Below are positions 43,733 to 55,764 of a stretch of 64,000 bases of DNA, in pieces. Made by a program: the position numbers and the translations under genes. The notes under the pieces were generated by a model that saw only the letters and a program-made list of their open reading frames with translations, was not told the DNA's origin and made no database searches. Numbering within the stretch: position 1 is the stretch's first letter; the number at the start of each line of letters is the position of its first letter. The DNA is from Puccinia triticina (taxonomy: Eukaryota > Basidiomycota > Pucciniomycetes > Pucciniales > Pucciniaceae): assembly GCF_026914185.1 (NCBI RefSeq), contig NC_070559.1:6493501-6557500 (forward strand), written 5' to 3'.

Positions 43733-44463
43733 GTTTATGTAATCTTGATCTTCTGTTATCTTCCGGCTGCATCACAACATCCTGGACAGGTCAAGCCACA
43801 AGAAGCTCCGCGCCCTTGTATCAAATAGAGGCCAAGGCAGCTGCGCCGCTGCAGGGCCCAAAACCCTGTGTCAACTTCCTAAGGGCCCACCCACCATTTC
43901 TCCCTTGGCATAGTCATTCCCTCCCAGGCGCCTCCAAATTATGCTTGAGATTATCTCATACACATTCATAAATTTTGATTGGAGGACTTCTGGTTGGCTA
44001 AAATTCTTAATCTATAGGGAATAGCTAAATCTGACTGGCTTGTTGAAATTTATCAAGATCAAGTTTTCACCAGCAGACAAGTTTTATTGCCTTCCTCTCA
44101 TGATATCCATTAGGCAATGGTAAGTCTGAAAATTAATGAGTTTGGTAAATAAATGGCTCAAGCTTTTGATTCAATCTTAGAAGCTCACAAAGCCACTTGG
44201 GTCTAGGATCACTTGGACTTCACCAGGACAAAAGAATTGGCGACTGGTTGCTTGGAAATAATACCGTGGGGCTCTGAGTTAAAATGGCGAGTTGATGCCA
44301 AGGCCTGCAAACAACTTGTAACATTAAGTCATTTTGGGTGTCAATCTTGATTGAATTACTGTGGGGGAACACCGGCAGCGGTAAAATAAGTTAAGGAAGC
44401 AAAAAAAACAAACAGACACAAAAAACCAACTCCAATCCCTCGGTGAAATCACATTGCATCAAT
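43733..44463. other. Region without a recognised gene
   Basis: AT-rich sequence downstream of the partial gene at 44,464; no motif recognised. Confidence 0.35.
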
Positions 44464-44739
44464 TCAAAACAAGTGTTCAACGCCCTTGAAGCCCCATTGT
44501 TTTCCAAGCTTACAGAGGTCCCGGGCGCGGCCATACGCTGCGTTTAGGTAGCGGCCTTTGTCAACAAGCTCCTTGGGAACAATACCGTTAAGGAAAAATT
44601 TTTGGCTGTCCATAAAGCCGGGCGTGCCCAATGAGGCACTCTGGCCATCGAGATAAATGATACGCAGAGAACAGGTAGCTGCGTATTTTGGTAGGTCAAG
44701 TGCACTGTGTTGGTTGCTGTTGGTATGGTCGAGGGCAAG
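44464..44739 (-). CDS. 3' exon of an unrecognised host-type gene, cut by an LTR
   Basis: After an acceptor-like gcatcatcag (minus strand, about 44,740) an open exon of about 91 codons ends at a TGA. It has segments LRIIYLDGQSASLGT, MDSQKFFLNG and YLNAAYGRARDLCKLGKQW. The pattern (I/L)YxDGxSA followed by xDSQ and RAxxLCxxGxxxG recalls an uncharacterised family of fungal proteins, but I cannot name it. Upstream, the sequence runs into a Ty3 LTR ending near 44,829, so the 5' exons are either displaced or lost. Probably a broken gene. Confidence 0.35.
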   Translation of the reverse strand, partial: LALDHTNSNQHSALDLPKYAATCSLRIIYLDGQSASLGTPGFMDSQKFFLNGIVPKELVDKGRYLNAAYGRARDLCKLGKQWGFKGVEHLF

Positions 44740-44828
44740 CAGCTGATGATGCAATGTGAGAATGAAAGCTTGTTAGTTGGTGAAGAATGTCCGCTAACCG
44801 CCTCCTTCAAGAATATTGATGTCCGGGC

Positions 44829-45645
44829 TGTGTGATTGTCGGTAACTCGGCTCCGCACTGCTACTTTCCGCTAGCCTTCAGCGCTCCTCTGCTGAGCCTG
44901 ATCTATAGCGTAATAATCCGCAAGTGAATGAAGCTCCGCACTTCGTAGCACAAAATCTGCAAGTAACTCTTGAATATAGATAAGAACACAGATAATCTCC
45001 TAATACTCTAGTACGTCCGTCGTTGTAAGTACACTCATGAGTAATCCGTATGATGATAGGATAATAGGATGATGAAAAAGAAAAAGAGAAAACCCTTGGC
45101 CTCAGCCACCCCCATCTCTCCCTCCACGCTTGACACCGTTCCCACCCGATCCCGCACATCTGACACTTTCCCGCACTAGTCCTCCAGCTCCGCCCGCTAT
45201 CCCGCTCGTCACTCTCCCAGACTCCGCTCCTCTCCAACGCTTGTCCTCCCACCGTCCTCTGTCTAGCCCCCGTCAGTCGTTCTCTCGCCTCCGCCTTCAC
45301 CCCAGTTCCACCCGCTGGTGGAACCCGCTCCGCCTGTCGTGGCTCACCCGCTGACACGCCGCTGCTACCAGTCCACGTGTGTAGTCCCGCCGCAGTCCAG
45401 CCCTGTCTTTTCCGCTCCAATCCGAATACCCGATCCGTAATCCGCAATCCGCAATCCGCAATCCGCAATCCGTGCATTCCAATCCGCGCGTGACTTTCCG
45501 TAAGCTTTCCTAGCGTGCTTTCCTGACCTCATCCTCAGTGCTTATGTCACCGGAATGCACTCTGCCTGAGCGGCTTTGTGCATTCCCCGCCCGCGCTATC
45601 CCCGCGTGGACATTTCTACCGCGCTCGCCTATATAAATCACCACA
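44829..45645 (-). mobile_element. Ty3 LTR (3' LTR of the 47.8-50.1 kb element), about 817 bp
   Basis: On the minus strand it starts TGTGGTGATTTATATAGGCG after a purine-rich aactggggcgga and ends ACAATCACACA. The boundaries are supported by the homologous copy starting at 40,414, not by target duplication, because the partner LTR is missing. An AT-palindromic TATATAAATC at about 45,629-45,638 could act as a TATA box for either strand. Short tandem gcaatccgca units occur near 45,440-45,470. Confidence 0.6.
45629..45640 (+). promoter_or_regulatory. Candidate TATA box for the Zn-cluster gene
   Basis: CTATATAAATCA on the plus strand lies about 130 bp upstream of the ATG at 45,766, inside the LTR. 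The reverse strand also reads TATATAG, placing an LTR promoter at the same spot. Confidence 0.4.
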
Positions 45646-45765
45646 TCCGCCCCAGTTTTGAAGTCCTGCCCCCAGGATCTTCCCACACCTTCGTCCGCTC
45701 CCACACTCGTCACACATACCCCATACATATCATCCTCCTTTCCCACCCATCTCTTCTCGTTCAAC

Positions 45766-47178
45766 ATGGTAGCTTGCGATTGCTGCACTCGACTCGGACT
45801 ACCCTGCGTCTACTCCCGCGCTGGTCGTGCGTGTAATAACTGTCGAGATTCAAAACGCCGCTGCTCCGCCTTCACTCCCAAGTCCAACAACTCTCGCGGA
45901 AACAGCGAGTCGCACAACCTTCCGTCGCCGTCTGGATCCCGAAGCTCTCGTGCGGAACGCTCCCTGTCTCTTATCTTGGTCAGTTCCCGCACCAAGTCGC
46001 CTTCCGCACACGGTGAAGACCTTATGACGCCGCCGCCCAATCGTGCCGACTGCTCAAGCGTCAAAGAATACGTCCAACAAGCCAAGGCGTGGGCCAATAA
46101 ACACGGCGTCAACAAGCCTTTAGTCGACGAGCGTCTCAAACGTCCTCAAGAACCCGTATCAGCCCCCACCGCTGGGCCTTCATTGGCTGCCAGGCCTTCT
46201 CCCGCTACTGGTTCGAAGCGCCCCTCGGCGGATTCTACGGATCGGTCCTCTAAACGTCCATGCCGGTCCGGTCCGCAAACCCTCGGTCTCGCAGCCCGGT
46301 TTTCCGCTCGTCCGCGTGATCCAACACCAATCGTACTTTCTCCGGAGCCCACGTTTCCCCAGGCTCCCGGTAAGTAATCTTTCCGCTCTACCTGTCGCAT
46401 CGCCGCTAACCATTGACCGCTTTTTTTTTTTTTCGCTCCAGCCACCCCAGCAAAAGACACCGAGTTGGCACCTGAAGACCCGTCCCATACTCCTTCCGGC
46501 TCACCGCCCAGTTCCCCGCAATCCGTTCCGCACGCCGAAATCCCGCAAGCCAGAACCGCCCGCGCCGCCTCAGTCCACACGCTGGAGTCCACGGACCCGC
46601 CGTCTCCGCCGGCCGAGACCACCCCAAAGGTGCCTCGACTCCTTGCCCCGCCAGCCGCTACTGTACGAACCGCGCCTCGTGACTCTCCGACTCCGCGTCC
46701 TTGCGCCTCGTCGGTACCTATCCATTTACCGCCGCCTAACAAGCCTGCCGCGGACACCGCAGCTGGGTTGCTTAATCGTGAAATCTCAGAGATTGCCCAC
46801 GACTTGCGCGACACCTTCCCCAAAAATCCCCTCTGGGAGCAAGCGGTATTCCCCGCCGCCGCCGTACTCGAATGCGTAGGCGTTTTCCGCGATATGTACC
46901 GCGCTCTGCTTCACCTCTCCGCGGTAACGCCCGCACAACGCCGCCGTAGGTACGCAGTCTTCCTCATTGGCATCAACCAGCTCGTCGACCACCTTGAGCT
47001 AGCCGTCGTCGTTCCCACCGACGAACGTACTCTTCAAGCTCGACAGAACTTAGAGGAAACCTTACGAAATGAGCCACACCCCGCGCAACCCACCGTCGCA
47101 GACTACGACCTTCCTATCCCTGCGGAGCGCCTCCGAACTGAGCGTACCCGCCGCTCCTCCGACACCCAACTTCCCTAG
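45766..47178 (+). CDS. Zn2Cys6-type protein, antisense within a Ty3 element
   Basis: Exons 45,766-46,369 and 46,442-47,178 join in phase over a 72-bp intron (gtaagt, gctaac branch point, polypyrimidine tract, ctccag) and encode 446 residues with no internal stop. Residues 4-33 carry C-x2-C-x6-C-x8-C-x2-C-x6-C, the spacing of a fungal binuclear zinc cluster, which binds DNA in transcription factors. A long Ser/Pro/Arg-rich region follows, then a compact helical C-terminus (NREISEIAHDLRDTF, RRRRYAVFLIGINQLVDHL). It lies between an LTR and a minus-strand pol, transcribed opposite to pol. While pol is decayed, this frame is clean. It could be an extra retrotransposon gene or a captured host gene. 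No function is known to me. Confidence 0.65.
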
Positions 47179-47754
47179 CTTCCCTTTTTCCGCTTTCTCT
47201 TCTCCTTTTCTGTTGTCGTCTCCCCCCTTGTATATAGTCCTATACGCGGAAACAATGCTCGAAATACACCCGCATTCTGAGCTCCGCACCCGGATAATTG
47301 CCACCTAGAGAGAGAAAACTACTGAGAATCCAAAACAAAGTGAGCAAAAAGGTCCGCCATCCCGAAAAAAATATTTTTATAAGTGCCTGGACCGCCCCAG
47401 AATGAGAACCACTTTAGTCCCCGCACTACGTTTTCCATTTTATCCTTCTTTTTTTTTTTTTTTAAATATCCACCACCCTTTTACCGTAACACAATCCAGA
47501 AAGAAACCGCAATCCACAAGATAAAAACCAGAGAAAAACCGCAATCCACGAGAGAAAATTCCGCAAGGTACCTGGTCCGCCCCAGAAGGATTTTCCGCAC
47601 AAAAATCCCCGTACCCCGCACCTAGAAATACAGATAGACAACAAGCCAGTGAAACGCATAACAAAACTGAAACCAAACTCTATAAGATAACGAACATTCT
47701 GGGGTGGCTATGTAACCTGGCTGTAGACCAGATAGCGCACCCCCTCACCAATAA
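47179..47754. other. Spacer between the Zn-cluster gene and pol (convergent 3' ends)
   Basis: GC-poor tail with poly-T at 47,450-47,463. The phrase cctggNccgccccagaa occurs twice (47,387 and 47,570). No gene was recognised. Confidence 0.4.
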
Positions 47755-50150
47755 TCACTTGTGGCGTTTGCCTGCCACGGCCTTCCCCGCCCCAGCCTTT
47801 TTACCGCTGTCCCCAGCGGTCCGCAAACGCCGACTCAGTCGCAATGGCGGAGGTGCCTGATCCGCACCGTCCTCCTCCGACACAGCTTCCGAACCTGAAT
47901 CCTCTTTGCTAGCCGCCGCGCCCGTGTCCTCCGCACCATCTGAGCTTACTGAAGACAAGGCGTCCTCAGGGACCCGCACCTCCTCTTCAGAGTCATCCGA
48001 TTCCGCGGTCTGATCGAAATCCGTAGAACCCCGCGCGTAAAACCGCTTGACATGCGTCGCCGCCGCCCTCCGCTTCAGAAGCGTCCCGTCCAGTTCCTCC
48101 AGCTGATAACTGCCACCAGGAAATTGCGACACGACACAATAAGGACCATTCCACCTGTTAGCAAACAGCTTGCCCCACTGAGACTGGAGGCTACGGTTGT
48201 AAAGAAGGACCAATTCCCCCTTGCGAAGAGAATCCCGCAAGCGATGGGAACACTGACGATCCCAATACCGAACCGCCTTAGCACGACTCTCCTTAAGGCG
48301 CGCCGCCGCCTTCGCAATAACAGAATCCCGCCGCAACAGCTGCTCCGCTCGCGCCAAAAGCAAGTCGTCCGCCGATTTAACTTTCCACCAGTCTACCGCC
48401 AGATACGTGAACATCTCGATATTTACCGTCAAAACCGGCTGGCACCCAAATAACATCTCGTATGGCGAATACCCTGTCGTCCGCTTAGTAGAAATCCGAT
48501 CTGCGAACAAAACGGCGGGCAGATACTGCTGCCACTTCTTACCGTCCTTGCCACACAATTTCACCAGAGCGCTCTTGATCGGCTGATGGCCACGCTCAAT
48601 CATTCCCGCACCCTCCGGATAGTACTCCGTCACTTTGCCGAACTTAGCGCCACACGACTCCACCAATTTCCGCAAGCCGCCACGAAATTCCGCACCGCCG
48701 TCCACCGTGATAAGTCGCACACTCCCGAACCGCGCAAACCAGTCCTATTCCAAAAACTGTTTGACTTTCGCCGCCGTCAGATTCACCAGAGGCCGCGCCT
48801 CTACCCAACCGGAAAGATCATCTCGCGCTACGATTAGGTACTTGAATTTCCCAGCCTTAATGTGCACCGCATCCATAGATATCCTACTGAATAGCGTGTC
48901 CGTTTCCGTAGGTTTCCCGATTTCCTTAGGTAGACGCTGACTACGCCTCTGGCATTGCTCGCAACTCCGCACCCATTGCCGCACGCTCCTTGTAACACCC
49001 GGCCATCAAAACCGCGCCTGAACTCGCCGTCTTGTTTCCGCTTCGCCTCGATGACCCAGCTCCTCGTGCAAACTCCGCAGGACAGCCTCCTGATCAATTC
49101 GCCGCGTCACTACCACCAGGTGTACCGGTGCGCTCCGACGCCATAGTTGACCCTCGTGCACAAAGAAATTCGCCGCTTTACGCTTGATCCAGCGCTGAAC
49201 TGTAGGCCCAATTCCCGCAGGGTAGCGAAGAGTCGTCAGGAACACCACCAAGTACTCGTACCTCGGCGTCTGAGTCACCGGCAAGCCTCCGCCCTCCTTC
49301 ACGACCGCGTCCTTCGCCATCCGCACATCAAGAATCCGTCGCTCCACGTCCAGCTGTTCCGCCAGCGCGAATCGATCCTCATCGTCACCCAGGGGAATGC
49401 GGGAAAGCGCGTCCGGCAACGTGAACGCCTTGCCCGGCACGTGCACCACTTTGAAAGAAAACAGCTGCAAGAATGCCACCCACCGCGTCATAGGGGCATT
49501 AGGCAACGATGGACAGTTGATCATCCGCACCAACGCCTCCGCATCGACCAGTAATTCGAAATATACGCCCCACAGTATGTGTTGCAATCTCCGCACAATT
49601 TTTGCCACTCCGCACAGCTCCAACTTTGGCTGAGAATACCGCAATTCCACATCCGTAAACGTCACCGATTCATACAGCACGGGCCGATCCCTCCCGTCCT
49701 CCTCCTGGGTGAGTACTCCGCCCGCACCAAACTCACTTGAGTCCACTGCCAAACGAATTCCGCCGTTATCGTAGTCGAGTTCCTTTAACAAAATCTGTCG
49801 GCCTACTATGTCCTTCAGCATTGCGAACGCCTTGTCACACTCTTGAGTCCAGTTCCATTCCGCATTCTTGCGTGTCAATCTCCGCATCGGACTCGCAATT
49901 TCCGCAAACCTCTCGATAAACATGCGCACGAAACTACATAACCCAAGGAACTGCAGGATATGAGACGCCGTCCGTGGCTTTGGCCAATCCAGTATCTTGT
50001 TCCGCTTCGGTTCCGCGACCCGCCGCCCGTCTTTGGACACCTCATGCCCTAGGACCTCCAGCGCCGGTACACAAACCGCAAACTTCTTCCCTGAAACCGT
50101 AAGGTAGAACAACGGTGAGATCATGCCTAAATCCTGTTCCATGTTACAAT
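47755..50150 (-). pseudogene. Ty3/Gypsy pol (RT end, RNase H, integrase), degenerate
   Basis: The minus-strand reading gives the last part of reverse transcriptase (LGHEVSKDGRRV, KILDWPKP, LGLCSFVRMFI), RNase H (RLAVDSSEFGAGGVL), the RNase H-integrase linker, an HHCC zinc finger (HEELGHRG...CEQC), the integrase core with all three acidic residues (SMDAVHI, ITVDGG, PEGAGMIERGHQ) and a GPY module (RWNGPYCVV). Two in-frame stops interrupt it: TGA at 49,006-49,008 where Trp is expected, and TAG at 48,745-48,747; both fit C-to-T type transitions. The RT catalytic region, protease and gag are missing above about 50,150. No chromodomain is evident at the C-terminus, so this is a different lineage from the element at 21.6 kb. 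Confidence 0.88.
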
Positions 50151-51540
50151 CCGACCTCACGCAGCTAAATTTATATGTAGCTGGTATGATCAGAGAATGT
50201 TGCCGCTCCCAAATTAGTTTTATGAATAGGCCCTCATTGATTTCAGATTGGCACATCAGGCAGAAGAACATCCACTGGTGGACAAAACACCACCCTTAGT
50301 CGTGCCAGCTGGAAAGTTTGCTTTGTCAACCCCTAATTGCTTTCCCCAGACAAACTGACTGAATATATTGGACATCTTTCAAGCCTCCCCTGCCAAATTC
50401 ATCAAGATCATCGATGAAAGTGATGCCATTGTGACATCTCAATTTAAAATTGAGCAACAAATGTTCCTCATTGTGCCCTCATCTCCATCTACGTGAATTT
50501 GCATGCCATACATTAGGAAGGATAAGGACTCTCAGAAGATGAGCATGAAACAAAAGTACCCTTTCTCATCATTGTGCCTGTGAGGAGATCAGTGCCTTAA
50601 TTATCCTATCCACAAGGGAAGAGGTGCCAGAAAGTGAGTGCTGGACAACTTGTGTGGTCTTTGATGAGGATCATGACTTCGGACATCAGAGTCTGCATGA
50701 TTTATTCCATCAACAGAAACAGCAATGATAAAGCCTCAAGTTCAAAAGGCAGCACAATATCTGGAATGGCAGCATTTATGTCTGTGATACAGCGTTTCAA
50801 GCCTGTGAGATTTGCTGGTTGAGTCTGGTTGACCAGGTGCGTGTACAGAAAGCAAACAACCAGCTCAAAGATTTCATCCATGTGAATCTTGTTGATGCCC
50901 AGGGTCATGGGGATTTCAAACACCTGAGAAAAGTGTAGCCTGAACATCTTTTGGTGTTACGCAGTTCTTGAGGGGGACAAGTATCTTCTGGAGATGAACA
51001 ACCATGGGAGTTGATTCCAAAATCTGTTTCAGCAACATATGACAACTTGGACTCTGCATATGAGTAGATGCCCAAGCAACTTCACCAAATGTGCTAATAT
51101 ATACTTCAAAAGGCCGCATCAAAGCATCTGTTGAAAGATGCCTTCCTATTGCTGCCCCGGTGCTGATGTAATGTGGAAGCCAATTGGTGGCCATCACTTT
51201 CCTCACAATGCCGAATGTGCAGAGGGAACAGCAAATGATATTCTGAAATATTGTTGAATCATAAGTCAGAAATGTTCATCCCATGGAGTCCCATCAACAC
51301 AGTTCAATAAGCATTCAACAGGAGATACAGAGCCAATAGGTAGTAGTTGTACCAGCCATACAGACAATTCAAAACTGAGTTACACCTCATCAATGGATAA
51401 GATCTGACACAGTTACAAGAAAAAGTTACGAGCTGGCACTTTCCAGAGAGTGCCACAGATTCCCCCCTGGTGTATCTCTCTCAATTTCCAATTCAAAGCC
51501 CCTATACCATGCTATAGCCCTCAATCTGAGCTGTCTTGTA
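50151..51540. other. Region with unrecognised minus-strand coding-like pieces
   Basis: Minus-strand open stretches at 50,271-50,160 (continuous with but unrelated to pol), 51,206-50,916 and 50,947-50,702 may be pieces of a decayed gene (for example MATNWLPHYISTGAAIGRHL and FELVVCFLYTHLV). I recognise no family. Confidence 0.35.
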
Positions 51541-51837
51541 CAGTGGGTCATCTAATGTTTTTGGCACCACATTTTTGAATGCAGAAGCTCAGGCCAGAGC
51601 CTTTAGGTCATGAGATTGGCTACAGGGGTGGAAAATAAGTTCCTAAGAATGATTATGAAATAAAAAAAAGTAAAAATAAAAAAATGAAAAATGTGGAAAT
51701 TTTTTAATTTCTTGCAAATTTCTCAGAATGTTCATTACTGTTCAAACCAAGGAGAGAAAAGTATGCCATACAACAAGAATGATAAAAAATGAAAAATTTT
51801 GAAACCATTGCCAATGATTTTTATTGGATAAAATAAA
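51541..51837 (+). mobile_element. Tc1/mariner-like element, second copy (left end)
   Basis: Begins CAGTGGGTCATCTAATG after TA (51539-51540). It provides the empty site for the MITE at 3,212-4,264. It ends where Helitron B begins. Confidence 0.5.
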
Positions 51838-54800
51838 CTAGAGGCCAGGGCGGCTCCGCCGCTGTGTGTTCATTCCACAGTATAAAACAAATCTCACTAC
51901 AAGGGCCCCAAGGCGCGGGGCCCAAGCATAAGTTCTCAACAAGACCAACACTCAACACCACCACCCCCACCCTTCACCAGACCTACCCCATCTGCCGCCT
52001 GACTCCCCCATAGGTACAACCTTGAGAAAGTACGACAGGCGCAAATAAGAGAACAGCAATTCTGTCAGACACTGAGACACTAAGTCCATGTGTCTACAAG
52101 TGAGAAGTATATGTCTTATAACCCAATGGTCAAAGACTCCATTAGTAATTGACTCATGTACATAGAGTCATGAGTTCAATTCCCTGTCATTACATTATAA
52201 CTGTACCTTTTATTACAATGTACTATTATTATGTATTTAACTACACACTCTTTTGAGTATGTAATTAACTTTATTTCACACTTATTACATATTGTACATA
52301 CAGAGAGAGATAAGATTATCTCTCTATGTATTTATCCTTATTAAGAGCAATTTACATACAAATAGAGAGATTACATAACTAATTATGTAAATCCCTCTCC
52401 TGAATTCCGTGATCCTCTCCCCCTCCTTGGAGTTAAGGATCCCTCTGGGGCCTTGACTCAAAGGAGGATCAGGATCCTGTAATATAAAAGGGGGGACCTT
52501 TCCCCTGGAGAGATCTCCCCCCAAGATTATTACACATACAAACCTGAATACCTGACTTTGAACTATAAGTGAGTGGGGTTTTTATCATAATCTACTGACC
52601 TTTTCCTTTTACAGCTTCTATCCTCTTCGTGTATTTTCCCATAGGTACAGGTGGGTGTCATAACACCTGTATCCTAGAAGAAAAGAAGCTCATTCCTTGT
52701 GTAGCCACGGCGCCAGGCTTGAGTAATCTCGCCGCGTCCCCTTATTACATAAGGGTGCTAGCCCCTCCGCTGTTCAGCGTCGAGGTGTGGTTTATTCCCA
52801 TTGGCCTTTAAGGTTATAGTGTGGCCCTTTTTCCGCTGGCCGCTACTCCAGCCGCTACAGCGCGTATCAAAATCCCATCAACTCCGTGTCACATAAGAGA
52901 CCGGAGCTGACAAATTCACTTCCTTGATTATGCTAATTGTACCAACATTTATCACAGTCCAGGCAAAACCTTTGGCAACCAGTTACCCCACGCCAGCAAC
53001 AAAAATTTGAAACGCCGAGGCAGCCCGGCCAGTATCATGGCACAAAAAATGGCAATCAAATGAGAATAGGCAACCATCAGATGGCTGCACATCTAGGAAT
53101 GATAGAGGAGCAGGTTTGTCCCCGTCATTTAGAAGCTCCTATTGCTAAATAAATCCAGTTGGACAACAGAGCGCCCAAAGGTGCTTAACAATGTCCGGAG
53201 ATCATCCGTCCCTGTTGTCATTACCGCTAACAAGTCACTCATGAGCATCACTCGCGCCAGAGACTCGGCCCGAGACAACCTGATGAGAAAATAAAGGTTA
53301 ATTGCGTCCAACATTACTGCTAATGGTTAGAAATTGCCTCACTTTAACAATACACCGTCAATTTGGAATTTGTACCCCGATCAACTAGCCGGAAAACCAT
53401 GCTCGGCAACCGAAGACGCTCAAATTGAGGCCTATGGTTGGGGATAGGGTCGGGGAAATCACAAAGTTGACAGTCACCTTTTTAAAGTTGACATGTATGC
53501 TTGTCAGATATCTTTGCCATCACCGAAAACAATGGTATCACATAACTTGTGAGCCACTACGATAGAATATTGCGGGCCTAGGCCTGGGCAATTGCCCGAA
53601 CTCATGGAAAGTTCTACAATCGTGCCGACGGCGTTGACTATGAGGTGATTCATATTTGAGGGACTGGCGGATTCTCTGGTCGGAATAGGAGTTGCAGATC
53701 TGAAATCAAGCTTGAGTGCTCCATCGCGACTGAAGCCAGACATTGAGCCTTTCATCGAGTAGCTCCGGCGAGAAGGTATGTTCGTCCCACCGAAAACGGA
53801 CGCGCTGAAGTTGACCGGAAAGAGTGGCATCGCTCCAGGCGCGCTTGACCTGAGAGCTGTCCAAAGAAGATTATTCTCTGAAAATAGGGGAGGGGGCGTG
53901 CTCAGGCGAAGGGTCGGGTGAGGCTGGACTGGTAAATTCCTGAACTGTATTTTGAATAGATACTGTGGCGGACAGGGTAGGTTTGGCGTTGCGGCTTCTG
54001 CGGCAGTCGAGGTCGGCGGCAACGGCTGATCTGGTGAATTGGGGAAAAAGGTTGATGCGAGTGTGAAGTGTCTGGGATGTTGGTGACTGAGTTGTTGAGA
54101 AGGGTCAAACAGTGCTCGATTGGACCAGATTTTCTAGGTGGCTGGGCTGGTTGCGCGAGGGATCAAGGGTAGTCAAGGCGAGGTGAGTTAGTCCGCATGG
54201 CGTGCAATACATCAGTGACTGTGCGTTTGAAGGGTATGTTGAGGCGGAAAAATATCAGTAGAATAAGGCCGGAGGACAACTCAATGGGGATGGGGCTGTC
54301 ATCTTGTGTTTCAAACGGGTCCAAGGAGCTAGAGGCGTGGCGACTATTGTTTCATGTGGCGTATGATGGGGGCCCTGGGGCATTGCAACCAGTTGATGTC
54401 AGTGACGGTTGAGGAAGATGAGACGACGGCCAGAGGCAACAACACACACCGTTGGACTTTTGAGGATAAAAGGAGCTGCGAGGCATTCAGATATGGCCTC
54501 AGGCAACTTTCCCGACTGGCTTCCAGTTGGGGGGTTGTCTCACCCCCATCCGCTGTTGCAGTTGCGCAGTTCGATGGGGGATATTCGTGGGCCCCCCTTG
54601 TGCTTAACGGCTGGGGGTCTTCCTCCCACCGTTTTTTAACCCTGCTAGACAGGGATGGACGGTGGGCCACGGTATGTCAGCTTGCTGACGTTGGGTGGCT
54701 GGGTGCGGGCTTGATTCTTACTGTGTGGCCTTATTTTTGTGGAAATTTTATGTTGTCCAGCATGGTGCACCTTGGATGGTTTTATGAAAATCTGTAAAAA

Positions 54801-54896
54801 GGGGAAACCTTTGATTTTTTTTTTGTATTTTTGATCAAAATGTAGGGGGAACCCTTGATTTTTTTTGTAGGAATCTCATGCTTTAATATACTTGGA
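51838..54896 (-). mobile_element. Helitron B (3,059 bp, non-autonomous)
   Basis: Minus strand: 5' TCCAAGTATATTAAAG at 54,896 preceded by A; 3' hairpin GCGGCGGAGCCGCC and CTAG ending at 51,838, followed by T. It is the near-identical inverted counterpart of Helitron A without A's two later insertions, but with the same solo LTR at the same position. It has no Rep/helicase. Confidence 0.88.
52063..52912 (-). mobile_element. Solo LTR, copy B (850 bp)
   Basis: TGTCAG...CTGACA on the minus strand, flanked by AATTC (52058-52062 and 52913-52917), the complement of the GAATT flanking copy A. It lies at the same position in Helitron B as copy A does in Helitron A, so it inserted before the Helitron copies separated. 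It also gives the TTA empty site of the neurofibromin element. Confidence 0.9.
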
Positions 54897-55128
54897 TTTG
54901 GCTTTGCTTTATCCCATTCCTGTATCCAAATTCCAATCATAAGGGCTTTTGCTGTGACTGGCAACAAGGGTCAAGGTCAATCCTGAGGCACTGTCAGAGT
55001 ATTTTTTCCAAGGCCTGTCTTTGCTCATGTGCAGCCATATGTTGTGCATCTCGAACCTTTGCAGTATTCACTCTTAGAAAATTAAAATCACCATACATAG
55101 CTCCTTTTTTCATTGAATTGTTCTGTTA

Positions 55129-55290
55129 CGCCCCGTTTGGACGCAGTGTTATACATCATAAGTGGGTGAATATATGAGGCGCAACCCCAGGGGTTCCAAA
55201 ATTTTAGTGGCAACGGGGGGCAAACTTTGGGACGCGCATCATAAATTTGCCCTGTTTATGACATATATAGCGGTCCGTCCAAACGGGGCC
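55129..55290. mobile_element. Tourist-like MITE, 162 bp
   Basis: Ends CGCCCCGTTTGGACG and CGTCCAAACGGGGCC, flanked by TTA (55126-55128, 55291-55293). The ends resemble the 385-bp MITE at 43,345 but the interior differs. Confidence 0.75.
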
Positions 55291-55577
55291 TTAATTAGTT
55301 GTCAATTATGCTGGATCTCATTCCATTGTATCCTTATCTGTTTACGTAATCAAGTGAGTGATTGTGATTTAATTGAGTTGGAACTTGGAGTAATCTACAG
55401 TTTTCAGAATTTCAGTTATAGGGTACTGCTGCCTGCATGTTCAATTTTCACCGTGCTTGACAGATTTCACAGGTGACAACTTCCTTTTTGGGTGCTGGTT
55501 CAATTGTTCCTTTTTTTGCCATTGGACATTTTTTGATGCATTTCTTTTGGCAAATCTCAAAAGCTGAGACTCATTTA

Positions 55578-55734
55578 TGGTATTCAAAATTGCATATGCC
55601 ACTGTTTACATAAAATCATAAAGCCCATTTTGGCTGGGAGATGTCAGCGTGCATAAAACTTAAAGTGACATCTCCCAGCCAAAATTGCAGTTTATGATTT
55701 TATGTAAAAGAATCTTATGCAATTTTGAATACCA
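55578..55734. mobile_element. TA-flanked foldback MITE, 157 bp
   Basis: Arms of about 65-70 bp, TGGTATTCAAAATTGCATA...TGGCTGGGAGATGTCA and its complement, flanked by TA on both sides. Stowaway/mariner-type by its flanks. Confidence 0.75.
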
Positions 55735-55739
55735 TAATT

Positions 55740-55764
55740 TCATGTGGCGCAGCCACAATTTCCC
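55740..55764 (+). mobile_element. Helitron-like 3' terminus (orphan)
   Basis: GTGGCGCAGCCAC hairpin, then AATTTCC, CTAG and T. A weaker match to the Helitron terminal pattern; no 5' partner was found. Confidence 0.35.

Noticed and set aside
43561..43971. 136-residue open frame
   Set aside because: Its first half is the right arm of a foldback MITE; no coding support.
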